Below, in pieces: positions 1-9,876 of a DNA stretch of 64,000 nt. Position numbers and translations under genes: made by a program. This stretch comes from Eurosta solidaginis (Eukaryota > Arthropoda > Insecta > Diptera > Tephritidae), in the NCBI RefSeq assembly GCF_040869045.1, contig NC_090321.1:31989426-32053425 (forward strand), given 5' to 3'. The notes beneath the pieces were generated by a model. That model was not told the DNA's origin and searched no databases. It was given only the letters and a program-made list of their open reading frames with translations. Every line of letters starts with the position of its first letter. Positions within the stretch are counted from its first letter, which is position 1.

Positions 1-269
1 GGATGCTAAGTGAGAAAGATAAAGAAAGAAAACAGTGAGTGAGAGGGAACTCACCCACAAGGAAGTGGCTATTCTAAGGGACGCGGATCAGAAACTAACA
101 TATTCAGACAGACCTTATTTGCGATGAAATTAGTTCATAAGTGAATGATTATCATGACCATTGCTTGCAATAGGTGTTTATGAGAGAGGTTAACACGAGG
201 CTGATCAATTCGGTAAAAACTATACAAGACTGGAAATAGAGGGGTAAAGAGCACCATCTCAGTTATTTT

Positions 270-1020
270 TCAGTGCTGATACTGATTCCACACTCCGTAC
301 ACCCGAGTTTCTTTTAGATTCATTGCACTTTGCAAGAGTTTGCTTAGCACAGGAAGATGTTTGCCAGTAGCCGTCAGGACTATGTCATAAGCATGTGCAA
401 TGACCTGGCAGCCGTTAGACTGTAGCCTAGATAACAGAGTGTTTACCCTCAGGTTCCATAGCAGAGGAGAAAGAACACCCCCTAGGGGGTACTTCTGCTG
501 GCATACCTTGTTAATGCCCATTTCGAAAATAGTAGCTTTCCTTTTTAGAAGGTGTTCAACGAATTTCAAAAGAGGATCTTCCGTTTCCAGCGAACACAGG
601 GAGTTCGTAACTGTTATTGGGTGAACATTGTGAAAGGCCCCTTCTATGTCGAGAAAAATGCCGAGCGTGAATTCCTTGAAAGCAAGTCCCTTCTCTATCC
701 TTGAGGTGATAGCGTATAGATCTATCTCTGCGGACTTGCCTATAGAATAAGTATATTGACTGTTTGAGGTTAGTGGATTTACCGATAGCCTGATGTAGCT
801 ATGCAGCGGTCTCTCTAGAATTTTTAGGAGGAAGGAGTTCAGACTTTTTGGTCTGAGATCCTTAGGGTTGTTGCAGGATGTCCCGCCTCCTTTGGATATG
901 AAGACTACCTTAGCTTTGGATGAGGCATGCTTTGTCGAATTGAGCTATTAGCGAACTTATAAGTCGGACGCTGCTTGCAATTCAGCGGGGAATATTCCAT
1001 ACAATCCTGGAGCTTTGTAG
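270..1020 (-). pseudogene. LINE reverse transcriptase fragment (R1/LOA-like), inactive
   Basis: Minus-strand translation in order: KVVFISKGG, then LRPKSLNSFLLKILERPL (RT motif 1), then FLDIEGAFHNV (motif A with its Asp), then GGVLSPLLWNL (motif B) and a broken motif C reading HAYD where active enzymes have Y-x-D-D. The lost first Asp means no catalytic activity. The downstream thumb, any RNase H and the 3' UTR are absent. The LDIEGAF form of motif A and LLWNL are typical of R1/LOA-group elements of the Jockey superfamily; the clade is inferred. A 99-codon open frame covers 270-569 only; the rest is readable but not bounded by a start. Confidence 0.85.
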
Positions 1021-1225
1021 GGTCTATTAATAAATTGATACATTTTCAAAAACAAATCGATAACCTCTTGGTAAAAAATAAAGTTTCGTCTTTGGCAAAT
1101 TGATAATAAATTGAAAATTTTTCGATAGAAAACCGCAAATTCATCGTACAGCCTTTGTTGTCGATATAAAAGCTATACGAATTTCAGATAAAATCGACAA
1201 CTCGTCCATACCTTTTCGATAACAC
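1021..1225. other. unassigned A+T-rich stretch
   Basis: No gene or repeat recognised between the LINE fragment and the SINE-like remnant. Confidence 0.4.
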
Positions 1226-1352
1226 ACTGCCGTGGTGCAGTGGTAAAATACTATTCTATATCTGATATGAGAAGCTTCCCAACGAAAAATCATCTACTTG
1301 CAGATGGCGCTAAAAATCACCATAAAACATTGAGGTTTTGACCGACCAATAT
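1226..1352 (+). repeat. degenerate copy of tRNA-derived SINE V
   Basis: Begins with GCCGTGGTGCAGTGGTA, the tRNA-like head of the SINE seen better at 46552-46904, then jumps to the distal part (TCATCTACTTGCAGATGGCG, then a stretch ending GACCGACCAAT). The middle is missing. Old and internally deleted. Confidence 0.5.
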
Positions 1353-1682
1353 ATCACGTCTTGTAATTTTTTATTATAATTTTTTAACAACTCATATAAC
1401 AGCTTCACTTGGTTGTTTGTATGAATGTTACTCTCTCCTCCAAAAGTTTTTTGCCCAATCGGCGATGAACTCTGAAATATCGTAAGTTTAAAAAATATCT
1501 GAAGTTACATGCTTTTGCAAAAGCACAAAAAATTCAAATGTATGAAAAAAATTTTGTGTAATAGTTTCATAGAACAAGTTACGTGGTTTTGTTGTGGTTA
1601 TGTTTAATTTCCCACAATGCTCTACAAAATAGTTCCATGTTTTTTTCTATCACGGGAGAATTATCTAATGTCATATGTATAT
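1353..1682. other. unassigned A+T-rich stretch
   Basis: No coding potential, tRNA or known repeat recognised. Confidence 0.4.
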
Positions 1683-2284
1683 TTTTATACCTTTCATGAT
1701 AATGAAATGGTATATTAACTTTCGTCCGATGTTTGAAACGTTGAAAAATAGAGAAGATAGACTCACCATTAAGTATACCGAATTGATCAGGGCGACGAAC
1801 TGAGTTAATATAAGCATGTCCGTCTGTCCGTCTGTCCCTCCGTCTGTCTGTTTGAACGCAAACTAGTCCCTAAAATTTTGTGATATCTCCATGAAATTTG
1901 GCACAAGTACGTATTTGTGTATTATATTAGACACTTGTCAGATCCAGTAGGATCGGACCACTATAACATATATATCCCATACAACCGATCGTTCAGATAG
2001 ACACATTTTTGGATATTTCTCCCTTAATTTAGAAAGTATTAACGTGAAACTTGGTGATATATATTTTAATATACCATAGAAGATTTTCTGAAAAAATCGC
2101 TTTGATCGGAGTTATATATAATATATATCCCATACAACCGATCGTTTAGATAGAAAGATTTTTGGCAATTTCTCCCTTAATTTCCAATATAAAAACGTTA
2201 AACTTGGTGATATTTATTCTAATATATCATGGAAGATTTCCTGAAAAAATCACTTTGATCGGAGCTATATGTATATAGTATATA

Positions 2285-2586
2285 CTAGGCGGGTCGATTT
2301 AAAAATCGCTCATTGCTCTGTGAAAATCATATTCTAGGGATCAAAATAAGAAACTTTGCCGAAGGAACCATACCTCTAAAACGAATTCTCCAAAAAGCAA
2401 AAACATAGGTATTTCAAAGTGGGATTTTTCAAAATTTGCCCCTACGACCCAAAGGGTGGGGGGACATCAGAATTCGTTTTAGAGATATGGTTCCTTCGGC
2501 AAAGTTTCTTATTTTGATCCCTAGAATATGATTTTCACAGAGCAATGGGCGATTTTTTTGCCTCCCCACAAATCGACCCGGCCTAG
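2285..2586. mobile_element. 302-bp foldback MITE inside A1
   Basis: Two inverted arms of roughly 115-140 bp: CTAGGCGGGTCGATTT at the left pairs with AAATCGACCCGGCCTAG at the right, and the phrases around GAAGGAACCATACCTCTAAA reappear inverted as TTTAGAGATATGGTTCCTTC. The short centre holds CCCCTACGACCC. Flanks are TATA on the left and TTTATA on the right, so a short TA-rich target duplication is possible but not exact. It lacks any ORF. Its GGGTCGATTT terminus recurs in the foldback at 12040-12520. Confidence 0.85.
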
Positions 2587-2636
2587 TTTATACCCATCCC
2601 ATACAACCGATCGTTCAGATAAGGGGGTTTTTTGCC

Positions 2637-5600
2637 ATTTTTATACTCAGTTGAGCAGAGCTCACAGAGTATATTAAGTTTGATTGGATAACGGTTGGTT
2701 GTACATATATAAAGGAATCGAGATTTCCATATATCAAAATAATCAGGATCGAAAAAAAATTTGATTGAGCCATGTCCGTCCGTCCGTCCGTCCGTTAACG
2801 CGATAACTTGAGTAAATTTTGAGGTATCTTGATGAAATTTGGTATGTAAGTTTCTGAGCACTCATCTCAGATCGCTATTTAAAATGAACGATATCGGATT
2901 ATAACCACGCCCACTTTTTCGATATCGAAAATTTCGAAAAACCGAAAAAGTGCGATAATACATTACCAAAGACAGGTAAAGCGACGAAACTTGGTAGATG
3001 AGTTGAATTTATGACGCAGAATAGAAAACTAGTAAAATTTTGGACAATGGACGTGGCACAGCCCACTTTTAAAAGAAGGTAATTTAGAAGTTTTGCAAGC
3101 TGTAATTTGTCAGTCGTTGAAGATATCATGATGAAATTTGGCAGGGACGTTACTCCTATTACTACATGTACGTGTAATAAAAATTAGCAAAATCGGAGAA
3201 GGACCACGCCCACTTTAAAAAAAAAAATTTTTAAAGTAAAATTTTAACAAAAAATTTAATATCTTCACAGTATATGAGTAAATTATGTCAACATTCAACT
3301 CCAGTAATGACGTGGTGCAACAAAATACAAAAATTTAAGAAAATTTCAAAATGGGCGTGGCTCCGCCCTTTTTCATTTAATTTGTCTAGGATACTTTTAA
3401 CGCCATAAGTCGAACAAAAATTACCCAATCCTTTTGAAATTTGGTAGGGGCATAGATTTTATGATGTTAACTGTTTTCTGTGAAAACGGGCGAAATCGGT
3501 TGATGCTGCGCCCAGTTTTTATACACAGTCGTTCGTCTGTCCTTCCGCGTGGCCGGTAACACGATAATTTGAGCAAAAATCGACATATCTTTAATGAACT
3601 TAGTTCACGTACTTACTTGAACTCACTTTATCTTGGTATGAAAAATGAACGAAATCCGACAATGACCACGCCCATTTTTCCAATATCGAAAATTACGAAA
3701 AATGAAAAAAATGCCATAATTCTGTACCAAATATGAAAAAAGAGATGAAACGTGGTAATTGGATTAGTTTATTGACGCAAAATATAGCTTTAGAAAAAAA
3801 ATTGTAAAATGGGTGTAACACCTACCATATTAAGTAGAAGAAAATGAAAAAGTTCTGCAGGGCGAAATAAAAAACCCTTAAAATCGTGGCAATTATTATA
3901 TATATAAATAAATTAGCGGTATCCAAGAGATGATATTCTGGGTCACCCTGACATTTTGGTCGATATCTGGAAAATGCCTTCACATATACAACTACCACCG
4001 CTCCCTTTTAAAACTCTCATTAATACCTTTAATTTGATACCCATATCGTACAAACACATTCTAGAGTCACCCCTGGTCCACCTTTATGGCGATATCTCGA
4101 AAAGGCGAACACCTATAGAACGAAGGCCCACTCCCTTTTAAAAATACTCATTAACACCTTTAATTTGATACCCATATCGTACAAACAAAGTCTATAGTCA
4201 CCCCTGGTCCACCTTTATGGCGATATCTCGAAAAGGCGAACACCTATAGAACGAAGGCCCACTCCCTTTTAAAAATACACATTAACACCTTTCGTTTGAT
4301 ACCCATATCGTACAAACAAATTCTAGAGTCACCCCTGGTCCACCTTTATGGCGATATCTCGAAAAGGCGAACACCTATAGAACTAAGGCCCCTCCCTTTC
4401 AAAATACTCATTAACACCTTTCGTTTGATACCCATATTGCACTAACGAATTCTAAAGTCAGCCCTGGTCCACCTTTATGGCGGTATCTCGAAAGGCGTCC
4501 ACCTATGGAACTAAGGATTACTCCCTTTTAAAATACTCATTAACACCTTTCTTTTGATACCCATATTGTACAAACAAATTCTAGGGTCACCCCTGCTCCA
4601 CCTTTATGGAGATATCTTGAAACGGCGTCCACCTATGGAACTAAGGATTACTTCCTTTTAAAATACTCATTAACACCTTTCTTTTGATACCCATATTTTA
4701 CAAACAAATTCTAGGGTCACCCCTGGTCCGCCTTTATGGCGATATCTCGAAAAGGCGAACACCTATAGAACTAAGGCCCCCTCCCTTTTAAAATACTCAT
4801 TAACACCTTTCGTTTGATACCCATATTGCACTAACGAATTCTAGAGTCAGCCCTGGTCCACCTTTATGGCGGTATCTCGAAACGCGACCACCTATGGCAC
4901 TAAGGATTTTTCCCTTTTAAAATACTCATTAGCACCTTTCTTTTGGTACCCATATTGTACAAACAAATTCTAGGGTCACCCCTGGTCCACCTTTATGGCG
5001 ATATCTCGAAAATGCGTCCACCTATGGAACTAAGGATTACTTCCTTTTAAAATACTCATTAACACCTTTCTTTTGATACCCATATTGTACAAACAAATTC
5101 TAGGGTCACCCCTGGTCCGCCTTTATGGCGATATCTCGAAACGGCGTCCACCTATGGAACTAAGGATTACTTCCTTTTAAGATACTCATTAACACCTTTC
5201 TTTTGATACCCATATTGTACAAACAAATTCTAGGGTCACCCCTGGTCCACCTTTATGGCGATATCTCGAAACGGCGTCCACCTATGGAACTAAGGATTAC
5301 TCCCTTTTAAAATACTCATTAACACCTTTCGTTTTATACCCATATTGTACAAACAAATTCTAGGGTCACCCTGGTCCACGTTTACGGCGATATCTCGAAA
5401 CGGCGTCCACCTATGGAACTAAAGATTACTCCCTTTTAAAATACTCATTAACACCTGTCTTTTGATACCGATATTGTACAAACAAATTCTAGGTTCACCC
5501 CTGGTCCACCTGTATGGCGATATCTCGAAAAGGCGACCACCTATAAAACAACCACCACTCCCTTTTAAAACCCTCATTAATAGCTTTAATTTGATACCCA

Positions 5601-5993
5601 TATTGTACAAACACATTCTAGAGTCACCTCTGGTCCACCTTTATGGCGATATTTTGAAACGGCGTCCACCTATAGAACTAAGGCCCACTCCCTTTTAAGA
5701 TACTCATTAACACCATTCGTTTGATACCCATATTGTACAAACAAATTCTAGAGTCAACCCTGATCCACCTTTATGGCGATATCCCTAAATGGCGTCCACC
5801 TATTGAACTATGGCCCACTCCCTCATAAAATACTCTTTAATGTCTTTCATTTGATACACATGTCATACAAACACATTCCAGGGTTTCCCTCGGTTCATTT
5901 TCCTACATGGTTATTTTCCCTTATGTGTTCACCATAGCTCTCAACTGAGTATGTAATGTTCGGTTACACCCGAACTTAACCTTCCTTACTTGT
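2637..5993 (+). mobile_element. family B noncoding repeat, copy B1 (long form)
   Basis: 5' end: TATACTC...GAGTATA outer stem enclosing TGAGC-AGA-GCTCA. Then GTCCGTCCGTCCG, ACGATAACTTGAG, CCACGCCCACTTTTTCGAT and related phrases; a second, diverged round of the same module starts near 3520. Next come about fifteen 130-bp minisatellite units, then CTCAACTGAGTATGTAATG and the terminal hairpin GTTCGG-TTACAC-CCGAAC followed by CTTACTTGTTT. It lies in a T-run of A1; the unoccupied site is seen in A2. No plausible protein product. Confidence 0.85.
3990..5900 (+). repeat. about 15-unit minisatellite, unit about 130 bp, internal to B1
   Basis: Each unit contains CTCCCTTTTAAAATACTCAT, ACACCTTT, TTTGATACCCATATTGTAC, AAACAAATTCTAG, GTCACCCCTGGTCCACC, TTTATGGCGATATCTCGAAA and a variable spacer ending CCACCTATGGAACTAAGG. 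Unit starts near 4130, 4261, 4391 and 4520 give 129-131 bp spacing. Two spacer types (GGCCCACT and GGATTACT) alternate in blocks, suggesting unequal exchange. Copies B2 and B3 hold about three units and one unit. Confidence 0.9.
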
Positions 5994-6187
5994 TTATTTT
6001 ATATTTATCTTAAAAGTACTTTAGGTATGTACATCTGTTCACTATATATTTCTTATCTTATACATCCGAATATTTGGAGATTACGAACGGGATAAGATTA
6101 TTGTTCAGCCCCGTTCATGAGAGGTATGAAGTCTTCGGCACACCCGAAGACAGTCCCGTCCTTACTTGTTTATATTAGAATATTTTA

Positions 6188-6262
6188 GCAATAGGCATGC
6201 CTGTGGTAAGAAGCGACTAAACTTCCTAGACCAGAAGGCTAATTATCCAATTCTGAAGTAAC
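6188..6262 (+). repeat. 5' scrap of the CAA-tailed repeat family
   Basis: TAGGCATGCCTGTGGTAAGA and the following GCGACTAAA match the start of the complete member at 40575-40940 (TAGGCATGCCTGTCATTAGA). Nothing further of the family follows. Confidence 0.45.
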
Positions 6263-6459
6263 CATTACAAGACTCTAAAAAAAATTGTGTTCTTTGTCGT
6301 AAAGTTCATTTCATGATTTCCTTCTATAAAGAAAAACCAAAAGAAAATGCATTCTTTTCGGTATAAAGTTTGCTTTCGTAATAGCTATAGTAACACTACT
6401 CGGTAGAGTGATAACTAAACAACGATCAGGTGTTTTGTACAAATTTAGAATACTCAAAA

Positions 6460-7196
6460 ATGTCGTCGCGAAAGTGTAAATATGAAGCTGATGCTTTTTG
6501 TTATTAAAATTCGAGATATAAGATATGAATTAAATACATATCTCATCCTCTGTGAAGCCTGCGAAGCATATTTTGGCTGTCCTGTTTGGAATCAAGAAAA
6601 GACATGTGCTCCACATGTTGCTTGTAGTTATTGTAAAAGATGTTTGGAAGGTAAGCAAATTTTAATTAAATAGTAAATTAAATAAAGTAGATAAATTTAT
6701 TTCTCTTTCTTTATGTTAGGTTGGTATTGAAGTGAGCAAAATCTATGAAATTTGCAACACCAAGAATCTGGCGAGAACTAAAAGACTACTTTAAAGACTG
6801 CTACTTTTGCATTGTGAATCCGAGTGAAAGACGTAGAGGTAAAATTGCAAAACCCATCGAATAACCTGATCTTGAATCTTCTTCTGCTCCAGTTGCACAC
6901 GATCTGATACTACCGGTACAAGAGCCACCGAAAAAATTATCGCAGAGATGTGGCTCATCTCTTAGTTGTTATAAAAGCAATGCCTACCAGGAGTTTTTAC
7001 CGACGCCAGAATAACCAAAACATCATTTCATCACTACTGAAGATTTTAATGACTTGATTAGAGATTTAAATCTACCAAAAAGTAAAGTTCTTCGAACAAC
7101 CAATATAATGAAAACATTATAGGAGACTATATTTGGGGTTTATTGAGGGATAGTACTTATGAACATAAAAGAAAAAGTAAAAGTGTACACTTTTAA
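6460..7196 (+). pseudogene. decayed copy of a dispersed, intron-containing insect gene family
   Basis: The frame opens with MSSRKCKYEADAFCY at 6460, then (after a stop) YFGCPVWNQEKTCAPHVAC and CSYCKRCLEG, a Cys/His-rich, probably zinc-binding N-terminus. A GT-AG intron of 69 bp (6651-6719) interrupts the Gly codon. Exon 2 continues MKFATPRIWRELKDYFKDCY, CYFCIVNPSERRRGK, a proline-rich linker, DFNDLIRDLNLPKSK, then jumps by deletion and frame change to YNENIIGDYIWGLLRDS and ends KSVHF-stop. In-frame stops at 6505 and in exon 2, a missing base and the large central deletion make it dead. From memory this matches a multicopy family of uncharacterised proteins abundant in hemipterans and other invertebrates, with the same CYFC and GDYIWGL motifs. 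Function unknown. The retained intron rules out a processed (cDNA) origin. Confidence 0.7.
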
Positions 7197-8514
7197 ATCA
7201 TTTTTAAATTTTTTGTAAGTTATTTCGATTTTAAAACTTAAAAAAATATTTATTTGAATTGTTTCATTTTCAAGTAAATATTAAAACCACACATTTTTAA
7301 AAATTTAGTTCAAGCGGTTTCCTAAATAGGAAAGCAAAGTTTTTTATGCCATATATTTTTTTTTCGTCAAATTACGACCTGGAGGATTGAAATTTAATGC
7401 TTTCAAGTCAAAGTAAAATTTTGTGTTGACCCGTGTTATTTAATAAACAGCAGTGACTTTTATATTGGTGCTTTCTATCAATATGCCTTTCCGTTTTATA
7501 TCAGTCCAGCTGAGAATATGCCGATTGGACTACTTTGCCACATTATAAAGAAATATATTTTATGCCAAGGCAAACTCATAATTTCACTATTCGTTCCGCA
7601 ATGCTTGTAAATAAATTGGCTGATAGAAAATGCAATAATTTTGTTTGCCTGAAGGTCGTTAATATTATTGCCTATAATATTTTCCCTGAACGTTTAAATA
7701 TGCGCACAGAGAGCTGCCTTTACTTTTCCATAGCTAATTTTTTTCATATAACTTTCAATGTAAACCCATTTTTCTGTAGCCGCTTGCTTCAAATTTAATT
7801 TGTTGTATAGCTAATACTGATGAAAAATTGTAAAATTTTTTTGATTGCCAATATTGCTCTGAGCTACAATCATCTCAGGCCATATTGTATAAAATTTTTG
7901 TACCCGTCAATGTAAGAGCTTAGTACTCATCCTACAGGTGTATCAGCAACTTTGGTGTTTTCATATTTTAGTTGGAACATTTTGCTCTCCTAGTTTTTTT
8001 TTCGTTTTACATTAGTTTGTAATTTATTGTTGTTGCTGGTAACATTGGACAAAGAAACTACACAAATTTTCCTATTTTTGCTGGAACCTAATAATGTTAC
8101 CACTGCATCATAGCTGAAGGCATTCAACAACTTTATAGCCAATAAGTTAGAAAGTACCTACACTGAAGATTGTCTTCCAGCAGTCCAGTGGCCAAGCAAA
8201 GCTAACTTAGTGCATCAAAGAACCTAAGATCTTTCGGAAGTGTGCGAGGGGAAAAAAGCACAGGAACTTGTACTGAAAGTTAGTAGAAAATGGGCATGTA
8301 TTAGAGGCGAGTCGGTTAAGGCGCTTGTGGATGTACGTTTTACCTAAATTCCGTCTAATCAGTACCGCCAGGGTTGAGGACTAATCCCAACACAGGTTTA
8401 AATAAAACAATCCACACGGTGCTTTGAATTTCGGGAATTTTCATAGAATGGTTAAAGAAAGTTTATGATGGAACCACTTTTAGTTTAGACTGAATCATTC
8501 ACAGCATTCTTGTA
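7197..8514. other. unassigned stretch, mostly A+T-rich
   Basis: A 87-codon plus frame at 7535-7798 (starting MPHYKEIYF) shows no recognisable domain and is preceded by a less A+T-rich 100 bp. A GCGAGTCGGTTAAGGCGC string near 8300 looks like a tRNA A box but has no matching B box. Nothing else is identifiable. Confidence 0.35.
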
Positions 8515-8700
8515 GTATGGTTCTTGAGGTCTACCTTCCAAAATCTGGAGACTCCACCTATTTCTACTCATAAAACGATAGACCCATTAGGCTGACATCT
8601 TTCGTGCACAAAACACTTAAATGCCGATTAATGTGCTCATATAGTCGAACTTGGTCGAAAAAATGGTTGCTTTAGCGCAGCGTACAGTACATTAGACGAA
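8515..8700 (+). pseudogene. short LINE reverse transcriptase scrap
   Basis: Plus-strand translation gives VLEVYLPKSGDSTYFYS, a stop, then DRPIRLTSFVHKTLKCRL, which fits the RT fingers motif (K-x-G ... RPI-LTSF-KTLE) of Jockey/R1-group LINEs. Only this motif is readable; no palm motifs follow. Confidence 0.5.
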
Positions 8701-8849
8701 AAGAGGTAGGAACTGCGGGATTTAAGGGGTTGATAAGTGTAATGCAAAGCTTTCTAGCTTCAGAGCTTCCGCAGCACAATTGTCAATTTCACTTGCGCAT
8801 GCGAAATCATGCTACAAATAGGAATGTATCATGCACATATTTAGCAGGC

Positions 8850-9060
8850 GAGGTTATGGCCACCCCATGTGCCTGGTGGAACTAGAGGTGGAGGGTGGAA
8901 TGGCCTAGAATGTTTAATGTGGTCATATTAATGGTTTCCAAAATATTCCGGTTGGTACCTTAATGGTCCTTGTTACCGTAAGGTGCCGGATGTACATATA
9001 TCCGGCAATGGACCATCAATATCGATAACACTCCCCAAAACCTCCTTCAGCCAAGTTCTC
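8850..9060 (+). repeat. CAA-tailed repeat family, 3' half
   Basis: Contains TGGCCTAGAATGTTTAATG, TGGTACCTTAATGGTCC, TTGTTACCG and CCATCAATATCGATAACACT, matching the complete member at 40575-40940 in order. The CAA tail itself is lost. It lies downstream of the LINE scrap at 8515. Confidence 0.65.
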
Positions 9061-9324
9061 GTAATACTATGTTCACGTTCAATTTACTTGAAATGCATGC
9101 GAATAGGCCAGTTAAAACTAACCTTAAATTTGAAATTTATAAAAATGTGAGGCGTAGCATAACCTTATTAAAGTTCAGTTGGTCTTACTTATGACCATCA
9201 ATAGAAATTTGACGCGTCAAATTTAATTGTCACAAATTTAATTGTCTGATCAACAATAGATTGATAGATTGATGAGGAGTGTGATGACTAGTACCTAGGC
9301 CTTACATAATTATTTTCTAGATTT
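9061..9324. other. unassigned; contains a 14-bp perfect palindrome
   Basis: TTTGACGCGTCAAA near 9210 is self-complementary. No coding or repeat assignment. Confidence 0.35.
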
Positions 9325-9800
9325 TAGTGTTATTATTACTTAATATGAATATTGTTTTCAATAAACCCGTTTAACTTAACATTTTTAAAAAAATTTTTTT
9401 TTTATTTCTCATTCTATTTAGTTCATTTAGTGGCTCATTATTAAAAGGACTCTCAAGTCCTCAATACACGATCCTTCCAAAGGCTTTGCTCGACTCTGCA
9501 CCACGTATGCTTGTCCCTCCTCGAACTCCAAAGTATTTTGATTTCACTACTACCGGACTGTATGTAATATGTGTTCCAAATATGAGCCTAATCGGACCAC
9601 AAATACGATTTATTGAAATATTTCGATCCATGCGCCACCTATCGGAGTATTGTTTTCTTATTATTGCATCGTCATCGGGTTCTGAACTATATTCCAAATT
9701 TCAAGCTTGTAGCTTGTCGGAACGTTACTTAAATTTTAATTACAAAATTCGTAAACAACGGCCGGCTGGCCGCTACACAGGGTCAAGCTAAATAAAATCT
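9325..9800 (+). repeat. family E repeat, copy E1
   Basis: Shares a long ordered series of phrases with 18635-19165: TTTTCAATAAACCCGTTTAA, CAAGTCCTCAATACA, ATCCTTCCAAAGGCTTT, TTGTCCCTCCTC, CTCCAAAGTATTTTGAT, GTGTTCCAAATATGAG, AATCGGACCACAAA and ATTCCAAATTTCAAGCTTG. The plus frame from 9486 stays open for 101 codons, but the homologous copy has a stop in it, so coding is doubtful. Both copies start and end near an AATAAAaCCGTTT-like string. Confidence 0.75.
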
Positions 9801-9876
9801 TTTAAAAACGTATTAGCACATCAGCTAGCAGTTTATTCTATTCTACTTTTGCTAGTTTTTTTTTTTTACCAATTGC

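Larger units (their letters stand above)
1683..6172 (+). mobile_element. family A noncoding repeat, copy A1, split by two insertions
   Basis: Starts with a hairpin (TATACC-TTTCAT, loop GATA, ATGAAA-TGGTATA), then GTCCGTCTGTCC repeats, GAAATTTGGCAC, and about 155-bp modules beginning CCCATACAACCGATCGTT near 1976, 2130 and 2600. It resumes at about 5994 and ends in hairpin GTCTTCGG-CACAC-CCGAAGAC plus CTTACTTGTTTA. The same sequence runs uninterrupted on the minus strand at 14641-15316, which identifies the intruders at 2285-2586 and 2637-5993. No ORF of significance, so presumably non-autonomous. Confidence 0.85.

Noticed and set aside
4000..5900. CRISPR-like array
   Set aside because: Units are contiguous 130-bp minisatellite repeats without short direct repeats and unique spacers, in eukaryotic DNA.
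8295..8390. tRNA-Leu-like string GCGAGTCGGTTAAGGCGC
   Set aside because: No anticodon arm, and the expected B box is broken (GGTTGAGGACTAATCC). Not a tRNA gene.
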